Source: an uncultured Bacteroidales bacterium (lineage in GTDB: Bacteria; Bacteroidota; Bacteroidia; Bacteroidales; Bacteroidaceae). From it: a stretch of 8,362 nt of DNA. This document shows, one piece after another, positions 1-4,405 of this stretch. The notes under the pieces are model-generated. The model saw only the letters and a list, made by a program, of their open reading frames with translations. It ran no database searches and was not told the DNA's origin. The stretch is taken from contig CALCHR010000161.1 of the NCBI GenBank assembly GCA_937901185.1, forward strand, positions 1 through 8,362, given 5' to 3'. Within the stretch, counting starts at the first letter, position 1, and each line of letters begins with the position of its first letter. The translations under genes and the position numbers were made by a program.

Positions 1-909
1 AGGGGGATCATTGTGCACTTCAATAATAAGACCATCTGAACCGCAAGCAGTTGCAGCGTATGCCAGAGAAGGCACCATACGGGAATGGCCGCAAGCGTGA
101 GAAGGGTCAATGATTACCGGCAGATGTGACATTTCTTTAAGAGAAGGAATTGCAGAAACGTCCAGTGTGTTTCTTGTGTATGTCTCGAATGTACGGATAC
201 CTCTCTCGCAGAGGATAACATTCTCATTGCCGCCTGCCATAATATATTCAGCACTCATAAGAAGCTCTTTGAGTGTATTTGCAAGACCGCGCTTAAGAAG
301 GATGGGCTTCTTTGTTCTTCCCAGCTCCTTGAGGAGTTCAAAGTTCTGCATATTACGTGCACCAACCTGAATCATATCTACATCTTCAAACAAAGGCAGA
401 TGGTTAGCATTCATAATCTCGCTGACAATAGGAAGTCCTGTAACCTCTTTCGCCTTAAGCAAAAGTTCAATTCCGTCAGCCTTGAGTCCCTGAAAATCGT
501 AGGGAGATGTACGGGGTTTGAAAGCACCACCACGAAGAATGTTTGCACCTGCCTGCTTAACACGCTGTGCAACAAGAATGATCTGCTCCTCGCTCTCGAT
601 GGAACAAGGACCGGCAATCATTGCAAAGTTACCCTTGCCTATCTTCACACCGGACACATCAACAACTGTGTCATCAGGGAAGAACTTGCGGTTTGCTTTC
701 TTGTAAGGTTCGCTGATTCTGCGCACACTCTCAACAATCTCCAGGCCCTCAAGCAGCTCTATATCTATACGACTTGTGTCACCGATAAGACCAAGAACTG
801 TGTGGAAATCACCTTCGGAAATGTTAACCTTGAGTCCCATCCCCTCCAGCCAGTTGATGAGATTGTCCTGCTGAAGTTTTTCAACACCTGTTTTAAGTAC
901 TGCAATCAT
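1..909 (-). CDS. aroF: 3-deoxy-7-phosphoheptulonate (DAHP) synthase, partial at C-terminus
   Basis: Condenses phosphoenolpyruvate and erythrose 4-phosphate to DAHP, the first step of the cytosolic shikimate pathway to Phe, Tyr and Trp. I translated 303 codons from the ATG at 909-907 to the window edge without a stop; family members run about 335-340 residues, so the C-terminus lies outside. Residues 1 to about 70 resemble the ferredoxin-like regulatory domain of B. subtilis/Thermotoga-type (AroA I-beta) enzymes, which serves in feedback inhibition by aromatic amino acids. The TIM barrel follows: AGPCSIES at 99-106 with metal ligand C102, the KPRTSPY substrate motif at 131-137, LLKRG at 204-208, DPSHACGH at 268-275 with ligand H271, and E297 as a further ligand. 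The last metal-ligand Asp would lie beyond the edge. No chorismate mutase domain is present. The start is supported by GGAGGT at 916-921, six bases upstream. A Phe/Tyr attenuator lies in its leader. Confidence 0.95.
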   Translation of the reverse strand, partial: MIAVLKTGVEKLQQDNLINWLEGMGLKVNISEGDFHTVLGLIGDTSRIDIELLEGLEIVESVRRISEPYKKANRKFFPDDTVVDVSGVKIGKGNFAMIAGPCSIESEEQIILVAQRVKQAGANILRGGAFKPRTSPYDFQGLKADGIELLLKAKEVTGLPIVSEIMNANHLPLFEDVDMIQVGARNMQNFELLKELGRTKKPILLKRGLANTLKELLMSAEYIMAGGNENVILCERGIRTFETYTRNTLDVSAIPSLKEMSHLPVIIDPSHACGHSRMVPSLAYAATACGSDGLIIEVHNDPP

Positions 910-915
910 AATTTT

Positions 916-921
916 ACCTCC
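916..921 (-). promoter_or_regulatory. Ribosome binding site of the DAHP synthase gene
   Basis: On the minus strand GGAGGT lies six bases before the ATG at 909 and fixes this start. It sits downstream of the leader terminator, so it is only transcribed when RNA polymerase reads through the attenuator. Confidence 0.85.
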
Positions 922-940
922 AAAATCTAAGGCCTAAGAT

Positions 941-978
941 AAAAAACAAAACACCGCAGTGATTATCCACTGCGGTGT
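941..978 (-). terminator. Intrinsic terminator in the aroF leader (attenuator)
   Basis: On the minus strand a perfect 11-bp stem (ACACCGCAGTG, 978-968, with CACTGCGGTGT, 961-951) closes a six-base loop and is followed by TTTGTTTTTT (950-941). It lies between the leader peptide gene and the aroF ribosome binding site, so it would stop transcription before the gene unless an alternative fold forms. It is not the end of an upstream gene, because only the short leader precedes it. Confidence 0.9.
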
Positions 979-1107
979 AATCCATCTATAATCTGAAATG
1001 TTATTTCCAGAAAATTTGCAGCTCAAATCACTTCTACTATTTTAGTTCTGGCTAAAAAAGTAAAAGTAATAAAAGCATGCTGCAAAAAGATTTCTGCTCA
1101 TAACATT
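958..1107 (-). promoter_or_regulatory. Ribosome-mediated Phe/Tyr attenuator: alternative pairing region
   Basis: Three folds can be drawn by hand on the minus-strand RNA. First, the start of the leader gene pairs with the downstream region: 1107-1100 with 997-1004 (8 bp) and 1086-1079 with 1015-1022 (8 bp), with a further CAGAAA/TTTCTG match between them. Second, an antiterminator: AGTGATT (1032-1026) with AATCACT (964-958), plus CTGC (1021-1018) with GCAG (973-970), which breaks the terminator stem. Third, the terminator itself. A ribosome stalled at the Phe/Tyr codons (1074-1054) would mask the first fold and leave the antiterminator arm free. A ribosome at the stop codon (1044-1042) should cover 1032-1026 and let the terminator form. 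The pairing is seen in the sequence; the mechanism is inferred from classical attenuation. Confidence 0.7.
1042..1101 (-). CDS. Phe/Tyr-rich leader peptide of the aroF attenuator (19 aa)
   Basis: The peptide reads MSRNLFAACFYYFYFFSQN and ends in TAA at 1044-1042. Eight of 19 residues are aromatic, and residues 10-16 are seven consecutive Phe/Tyr codons (TTT TAT TAC TTT TAC TTT TTT). It has a Shine-Dalgarno site (AGGAGA, 1116-1111), lies directly behind a consensus promoter and comes before an intrinsic terminator in front of DAHP synthase. Its role would be to sense charged tRNA-Phe and tRNA-Tyr by ribosome stalling, like pheL of enterobacteria (family knowledge), rather than to act as a peptide. 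No Trp codon is present, which matches control by Phe and Tyr only. An alternative start at 1106 gives only the two-codon ORF ATG TTA TGA. It is too short for ordinary gene finders. Confidence 0.85.
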   Translation of the reverse strand: MSRNLFAACFYYFYFFSQN

Positions 1108-1110
1108 AGG

Positions 1111-1116
1111 TCTCCT
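1111..1116 (-). promoter_or_regulatory. Ribosome binding site of the leader peptide
   Basis: AGGAGA on the minus strand lies nine bases before the leader ATG (1101-1099) and four bases before another ATG (1106-1104) that opens a two-codon ORF. Spacing alone does not decide which start is preferred. Confidence 0.7.
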
Positions 1117-1131
1117 GAAAAGATTTTACTT

Positions 1132-1160
1132 ATTTTATCACGTTAAATGACAAAAGTCAA
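1132..1160 (-). promoter_or_regulatory. Sigma-A (sigma70-type) promoter of leader and aroF
   Basis: Minus strand: -35 TTGACT at 1160-1155, a 17-base spacer, and -10 TAAAAT at 1137-1132. Each hexamer differs from consensus at one base and the spacing is ideal. Transcription would start near 1125, giving a leader of about 215 bases before the aroF ATG. Confidence 0.85.
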
Positions 1161-1299
1161 TACATTACCGAAAATTTCATATTTTTTCACATTTGCCACT
1201 GACACATAGTATAAAGCACAGCAAAACCCCTCTCGCCATCTGAATTTTACCATAAAAAACAAGAAAATAAAAAAATTGCATTATTTTTCAAAATAGTTA

Positions 1300-1328
1300 T
1301 TGACAAACCCGTATGTTAATGCTATAAT
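1300..1328 (+). promoter_or_regulatory. Sigma-A consensus promoter of tRNA-Leu
   Basis: TTGACA (1300-1305) and TATAAT (1323-1328) are perfect consensus hexamers with a 17-base spacer, preceded by an A/T-rich stretch (1261-1299) that could act as an UP element. Transcription should start near 1335. Between there and the tRNA, a small stem (1335-1340 with 1348-1353, one G-T pair) may form in the 5' leader removed by RNase P. Such a strong promoter fits a stable RNA gene. Confidence 0.92.
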
Positions 1329-1361
1329 GTTCAAGCGCTCGAAAAAAGGGCGCAAACAAAT

Positions 1362-1446
1362 GCGAGTGTGCTGGAATAGGCAGACAGGCACGTTTGAGGG
1401 GCGTGTGTGGAGACGCGTACGGGTTCAAGTCCCGTCACTCGCACCA
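1362..1446 (+). tRNA. tRNA-Leu, anticodon GAG, CCA encoded
   Basis: It decodes CUC and CUU leucine codons. The acceptor stem is GCGAGTG (1362-1368) paired with CACTCGC (1436-1442), followed by discriminator A (1443) and encoded CCA (1444-1446). The anticodon stem CACGT (1389-1393) pairs with GCGTG (1401-1405) with one T-G wobble. The loop TTGAGGG carries GAG at 1396-1398. A long variable arm (TGTG-GAGA-CGCG, about 1406-1417) marks a class II tRNA, as expected for Leu. The T arm is ACGGG-TTCAAGT-CCCGT (1419-1435). The structure is intact, so if a phage integrated here the gene was restored. The 3' end points towards the prophage. Confidence 0.95.
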
Positions 1447-1450
1447 AAAC

Positions 1451-1510
1451 AAAAAACACAGTATATAAGCCAAAGTTATGAAGAACGGCTTGTTTACTGT
1501 GTTTTTTTGT
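1451..1510. terminator. Bidirectional intrinsic terminator between tRNA-Leu and prophage
   Basis: AAAAAACACAGTA (1451-1463) pairs with TACTGTGTTTTTT (1495-1507). An inner stem AAGCC (1467-1471)/GGCTT (1487-1491) extends the hairpin. On the plus strand it is followed by a long T run and lies just after the tRNA CCA. On the minus strand the same stem is followed by TTTTTTGTTTTG and would end transcripts leaving the phage lysis genes. Activity in both directions is inferred from the flanking T and A runs. Confidence 0.8.
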
Positions 1511-1570
1511 TTTTTTTATATATTAAAAATAGATTTAGTTATTTTTATATTTTTTTAGCATTTTTTATAA

Positions 1571-1594
1571 AAATATCACACGAAATATCACACA
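1571..1594. repeat. Tandem direct repeat, two 12-base copies
   Basis: AAATATCACACG (1571-1582) is followed at once by AAATATCACACA (1583-1594), identical at 11 of 12 positions. It sits in the AT-rich stretch between the tRNA terminator and the last prophage gene. Short direct repeats at a prophage end can be arm-type integrase sites, but this is inference. Otherwise 1511-1612 holds nothing I can name. Confidence 0.5.
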
Positions 1595-1612
1595 AAAATT
1601 TTGTTGTTTTAA

Positions 1613-1900
1613 TCATTTATGAAGTTTTGAGATAAAGTCGCTCAGGTAGTTGGCACCCCTGCTGCCCAGGATGCCAGTCAGTGCTATGCCGACCCAGGGC
1701 CAGGCAAAGCTGATGCCCACCCCCTGGAACAGGTCCGCGCCTGTTGCAAAGCACAGAAGCACAGACACGACGACCGCTACGACCTGAGTAATAGCGGTCT
1801 TATGGTCTTTGTTTGTGATTGCACGGCCCAGACTTTTGCCGTATTCTACCAACGCCTCAGTCACAATGGCCAGCGCGATAATAAGAGTTAATCCGTTCAT
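1613..1900 (-). CDS. Holin-like small membrane protein (95 aa)
   Basis: Probably a holin or holin-like lysis protein of the cytoplasmic membrane, which would release or time the endolysin. It has three hydrophobic segments: about residues 4-18, 38-53 and 61-78. A short charged loop (KSLGRAITNKDHK, 22-34) lies between the first two, and a polar tail ends in KLHK. Size and topology suit a class I holin, but I recognise no specific holin family, so the call rests on size, topology and place. It is the last gene of the late operon, after the amidase and the 108-residue membrane protein. The ATG at 1900 is supported by AAGGAGGT (1913-1906), which overlaps the stop codon of the upstream gene. The stop TGA is at 1615-1613. 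Confidence 0.65.
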   Translation of the reverse strand: MNGLTLIIALAIVTEALVEYGKSLGRAITNKDHKTAITQVVAVVVSVLLCFATGADLFQGVGISFAWPWVGIALTGILGSRGANYLSDFISKLHK

Positions 1901-1911
1901 ATTGTACCTCC

Positions 1912-2238
1912 TTAGCGGTTAATAAGGTGCTCCTGCAGTTCCGTCTTAGCGTCCTGCATTTGCTTGATATTGTTACCGTCTATGCCGTGGTCAAGGAGAG
2001 CCAGGAGCGCGTGCATCGTGGCGCGGTTCCCTGCGTCGATGTCGTCCAACCTGCCCTTATCGTGGGCCAGCTTACTCTCCACGGTTTTCTTCCAGCTCTC
2101 CAGGTCGGCCAGACGCTTGTCCAGCTCCTCGCTGGGAGCCTTTGCGGCCTTAACTGCCTTTACTATTTTCTCAATAGCGTTTGACAGTAGCACAATGGCG
2201 GAAGCTCCCGCCAGTATTACAGTCCATAACTGCCCCAT
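1912..2238 (-). CDS. Phage protein with N-terminal membrane segment and coiled coil (108 aa), possible lysis accessory
   Basis: Function not established. Residues 5-19 (WTVILAGASAIVLLS) form one hydrophobic segment. A Lys/Ala-rich stretch (24-35) and a heptad-like helical region (about 36-65, with LDKRLADLESWKK) follow. The C-terminus (about 82-108) holds LLDHGIDGNNIKQMQDAK, a pattern I recall from small proteins next to lysis genes in gut Firmicutes phages. The architecture, one membrane anchor plus coiled coil, recalls XhlA-type haemolysin or holin partners, but this is inference. It sits 12 bases after the amidase stop with AAGGAGG in that gap, and the next gene's ribosome site overlaps its stop, so translation of the three genes is tightly linked. 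Confidence 0.7.
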   Translation of the reverse strand: MGQLWTVILAGASAIVLLSNAIEKIVKAVKAAKAPSEELDKRLADLESWKKTVESKLAHDKGRLDDIDAGNRATMHALLALLDHGIDGNNIKQMQDAKTELQEHLINR

Positions 2239-2250
2239 TGGCCGCCCTCC

Positions 2251-2913
2251 TTATGACGCGATAATGGCATCTTTGAAGCCCGCAGCCTTTACTTTCTTAA
2301 GCATAGCCTCAGCGTTTGCCTTTGATGAATAAGCGCCGACCTGTACGCGGTAGACCTTGCTGGAGTTTTCCTCTGTAGGGGCTTTGTATTTCTTGCCGTA
2401 GTAGTTGCAGACGCCCTTAGCGATTGCCTCACCAATAGCCTGAGCGTTATTAATAATCCACTTAGCGCCCTCTTTGGTGTCGTGGAACTCTACCTCCAGG
2501 TATGTAGCGATTGCCTTAGTAGAGTTAAGCTCTGCAAGGCCAGGGCGATACCACAGCGCATAGTCCTTGCCAGGGCTGAGGGGTGCTACTGCGCTCAGAA
2601 TAGCGTTACCTGCCTTATTGTTTGCCTTTGTATTGCTGAAAAGCATTACAAGGGTGCCGCCTGTGGTCTTACCGTTTGCAGCGTTTGTGTGGATCGGGAT
2701 ATGCAGGTCTGCGCCCCAGTTGTCGCTCTCTGCGATTGTTTTATACATATCCTGGCCTTTAGGGGCTTTCTTTACAGAGAAGCCGCAGCGTTCCAGCGCA
2801 GTCTTAGCATAGTCTGCTATTCGGTTACACTGCTCCATTTCGTTGGTATTACCATACGCGTAAATGTTTGCATTCTGGTTGGAAGGACTCAGGTAAATTT
2901 TCTTTTTTGCCAT
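2251..2913 (-). CDS. Phage endolysin: N-acetylmuramoyl-L-alanine amidase (Amidase_3-like) with C-terminal SPOR-like segment (220 aa)
   Basis: Predicted to cleave the MurNAc-L-Ala amide bond of peptidoglycan at lysis. Residues 5 to about 176 follow the Amidase_3 layout: strand IYLSPSNQ (6-13), NTNE (22-25) with ligand E25, GADLHIPIHTNA (67-78) with ligand H75, and YLEVEFHD (138-145), where E140 aligns with the catalytic Glu. Odd: the usual DPGHGG is replaced by SPSNQN (9-14), so the first zinc His is absent. Residues 187-220 (VYRVQVGAYSS onwards) look like the first half of a SPOR peptidoglycan-binding domain. No signal peptide is present, so export would need a holin. I chose ATG 2913 because AGGAGG lies just upstream and MAKKKIYLSPS is a normal start. 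An in-frame ATG at 2982 lies in a hairpin without such a site. Confidence 0.85.
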   Translation of the reverse strand: MAKKKIYLSPSNQNANIYAYGNTNEMEQCNRIADYAKTALERCGFSVKKAPKGQDMYKTIAESDNWGADLHIPIHTNAANGKTTGGTLVMLFSNTKANNKAGNAILSAVAPLSPGKDYALWYRPGLAELNSTKAIATYLEVEFHDTKEGAKWIINNAQAIGEAIAKGVCNYYGKKYKAPTEENSSKVYRVQVGAYSSKANAEAMLKKVKAAGFKDAIIAS

Positions 2914-2943
2914 AGATGTTGCCTCCTTAATTTTTTTAATATC

Positions 2944-2974
2944 AAAAGCGCCACCCGGAGAGGGCAGCGCTTTT
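2944..2974 (-). terminator. Hairpin between tail genes and lysis cassette, possible leaky terminator
   Basis: The minus-strand RNA forms AAAAGCGCTGCCC (2974-2962), loop TCTCC, GGGTGGCGCTTTT (2956-2944): 13 pairs including two G-U. It is followed by GATATT, so the only U-run is inside the 3' arm. It lies in the gap between the 59-residue gene and the amidase. On the plus strand the same pairs are C-A mismatches, although six T follow. It could be a partial terminator or an RNA-stability element ahead of the lysis genes. Confidence 0.5.
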
Positions 2975-2996
2975 TTAAGCATTAAGTAACTCCTGC

Positions 2997-3176
2997 TTAG
3001 ATAAGTCCATACTCTGTGAGCATTTCCTTAACATTTTCGTTTTTAAGGACTTTCTTCTGCTGTCCCTGGTTGAGTTCACTGTACAGCAGCTGCAGCGCTT
3101 CCCTTACGGCTGCGTACTTAGCAGCCTCAAAATCTAAGCGGGCCTGTACAGCTTCATTCAATGTGTTTTTATTCAT
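2997..3176 (-). CDS. Small phage protein of unknown function (59 aa)
   Basis: Function not recognised. It is charged, rich in Ala, Leu, Lys and Glu and probably all-helical: residues 4-40 could form two helices (NEAVQARLDFEAAKYAAVREALQ region, then YSELNQGQQKK). There is no membrane segment or cysteine. I start it at ATG 3176 because GGGGGT lies about nine bases upstream and the eight-base overlap with the upstream gene (ATGAATAA, 3176-3169) suggests translational coupling. An upstream in-frame ATG (3254) would give 85 residues but a long overlap. Similar short helical proteins are found between fibre and lysis genes in gut Firmicutes phages (recalled, not searched). Confidence 0.7.
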   Translation of the reverse strand: MNKNTLNEAVQARLDFEAAKYAAVREALQLLYSELNQGQQKKVLKNENVKEMLTEYGLI

Positions 3177-3525
3177 CGAAATGTACCCCCAAACGTTCAA
3201 GAGCGTTGATGTAATCGGTTTCTGTTGCAGGCTGAATAGGGTCGGGGTTTTCACTCTCTAAAATAGCGTAAAATTTACACTTATCGGATACAAAATCCTC
3301 AACTGTGCAAGTTGTTGCACCTCGTTGAAAACCCAAAGCGGATGGTGTACCAACGGGGTTTCCTTCCTCGTCATATTCCTCATATGCATCAAGTCGATTA
3401 TCGTGTAACTTATAACCCTCATTAGGTGTGATTTCGTACAGACGATGTTTATCGTCAATATAAACTTTTTTCATCTTTGTATTTTCAACCAAGGTGTCTA
3501 CCATAGGTTCAAAAATTATTTTCAT
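3169..3525 (-). CDS. Phage tail-region protein of unknown function (118 aa)
   Basis: No known function. The protein is acidic and soluble, starts MKIIFEPMVDTLVENT, and holds a stretch rich in Asp/Glu/Tyr (YEEYDEEGNPVG, about 48-59) and two Cys (in TTCT and DKCKF). I recall MKIIFEP starts in short proteins next to fibre genes of gut Firmicutes phages. A role as fibre chaperone or accessory is possible but unsupported. I chose ATG 3525 over GTG 3534 because AAGGGG (3540-3535) is then well spaced; with GTG the site would abut the start. It begins 16 bases after the stop of the leucine-rich-repeat-like gene and shares that gene's low GC, so the two may have moved together. Confidence 0.7.
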   Translation of the reverse strand: MKIIFEPMVDTLVENTKMKKVYIDDKHRLYEITPNEGYKLHDNRLDAYEEYDEEGNPVGTPSALGFQRGATTCTVEDFVSDKCKFYAILESENPDPIQPATETDYINALERLGVHFDE

Positions 3526-3541
3526 AACAATCACCCCTTAT

Positions 3542-4393
3542 TTAATATGTCCAACCTAAACTGGTAACATATTCTTTCCAAGTACCTCCATTAGGAGCTG
3601 TGTTGCCCTCTGCATCGAGAGCTTCCCAACAATCACTTGAAAATTTAACAGAATAAGTAAACTCTTTATCTGTTCCTGCATAATCTTTAAGATGTGCAAT
3701 TATATTTTTCATACTCTCCACAGTAAGCGGAGAACTTGATATTGTAAAATTACCTGTAATAAGTCCTTCGATAGTGATGTTTTCCAACTTTGCACAAGCT
3801 ATAAATGAGCTTGTACCAATCGGGTAAGTTTCGGAAACTATCAGTTTATCAATAGTTGTTACAGGACACGCCCTGAAAACATTATTAGCGTTAGTAGCAC
3901 TTGAAACTTTTCTCATATCTACTACACCAATACGAGAAAATTTTCCGCTATAGAATGCCCAAGCAAACATTGTACATTCAGAAAAGTCTAGTGTAACTCC
4001 TTGCTCTTCCAAAATCTGAACTAAATCACCATTTATAGAGGGGTTATAAAACATATATTCTGCCATTTTGGGTTTAATATCATATTTGGGCTTGAAATTA
4101 TCAATAGTCCAACCGCTATAACAAAAGGCGTATCTGTAATCAGTTCTTAAAATGGTTCCTCCTCCAGCATTAGTTGCTGTTTGACAAGCATCCCAAAAAG
4201 TATCATACCAGCTATCACCACCGCCACCGTCTGCTTTTCCTGCCTCATAGCCTTTGTTGTAAACATCGTCTACTTTAGGGGCATAAACATCAATAGTTTC
4301 GGTATCTGCAACAGTAACTCCCTTTGCTTCAATGGCTGTTTTAAGGTCGGTCTTTGCCTGCTGTATCCTCTGTAATTCATTAACAATACTCAT
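3542..4393 (-). CDS. Leucine-rich-repeat-like (BspA-type) phage protein, candidate receptor-binding fibre (283 aa)
   Basis: Likely a tail-tip or fibre protein contacting the host surface. Residues 1 to about 55 (MSIVNELQRIQQAKTDLKTAIE onwards, then YAPKVDDVYNKGYEAGK) resemble a short helical adaptor found at the N-terminus of many Clostridia phage tail proteins. A Gly linker (GGGG, about 57-60) follows. The rest has irregular strand repeats with FRACPVTTIDKLIVSE and FIACAKLENITIEG, in the style of BspA-like LRRs, and ends in GGTWKEYVTSLGWTY. Start ATG 4393 is preceded by AAGGCGGTGAT, one mismatch from ideal anti-Shine-Dalgarno pairing. The gene is markedly AT-rich: 22 of 60 bases are G or C at 3541-3600, against 36 of 60 at 5401-5460. 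That fits recent exchange. The function is inferred from position and fold only. Confidence 0.7.
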   Translation of the reverse strand: MSIVNELQRIQQAKTDLKTAIEAKGVTVADTETIDVYAPKVDDVYNKGYEAGKADGGGGDSWYDTFWDACQTATNAGGGTILRTDYRYAFCYSGWTIDNFKPKYDIKPKMAEYMFYNPSINGDLVQILEEQGVTLDFSECTMFAWAFYSGKFSRIGVVDMRKVSSATNANNVFRACPVTTIDKLIVSETYPIGTSSFIACAKLENITIEGLITGNFTISSSPLTVESMKNIIAHLKDYAGTDKEFTYSVKFSSDCWEALDAEGNTAPNGGTWKEYVTSLGWTY

Positions 4394-4405
4394 TCAATCA
4401 CCGCC

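Noticed and set aside
400..930. Long plus-strand open frame (176 codons) over the aroF region
   Set aside because: It lies opposite the conserved DAHP synthase reading frame, which has full family motifs. The plus-strand frame has no ribosome site and no recognisable protein.
958..1160. T-box or tryptophan-type control of aroF
   Set aside because: No T-box bulge motif or specifier-loop layout was found and the leader peptide has no Trp codon. The Phe/Tyr leader explains the region better.
1195..1235. Second minus-strand promoter with TATACT (near 1210)
   Set aside because: No acceptable -35 hexamer lies at the right distance. The promoter at 1132-1160 is far better.
1300..1635. Plus-strand open frame of 111 codons
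   Set aside because: It covers the promoter, the whole tRNA and its terminator. The frame is incidental.
2914..2982. Amidase start at the upstream in-frame ATG (2982)
   Set aside because: The extra 23 residues are coded by the hairpin and have no family likeness. The ATG at 2913 has a proper AGGAGG just upstream.
2482..2985. Plus-strand open frame of 167 codons opposite the amidase
   Set aside because: It is antisense to a well-supported lysin gene, lacks a ribosome site and has Cys-rich, unstructured composition typical of a shadow frame.
3177..3254. Longer 85-residue version of the 59-residue protein
   Set aside because: It would overlap the 118-residue gene by 86 bases, and its N-terminus reads as the shifted frame of that gene. 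The ATG at 3176 has GGGGGT upstream and an eight-base overlap typical of coupled genes.
3542..4393. Diversity-generating retroelement target in the fibre candidate
   Set aside because: No reverse transcriptase, template repeat or typical variable-repeat end is visible in the window. The C-terminus does not show the C-type-lectin pattern of such targets.
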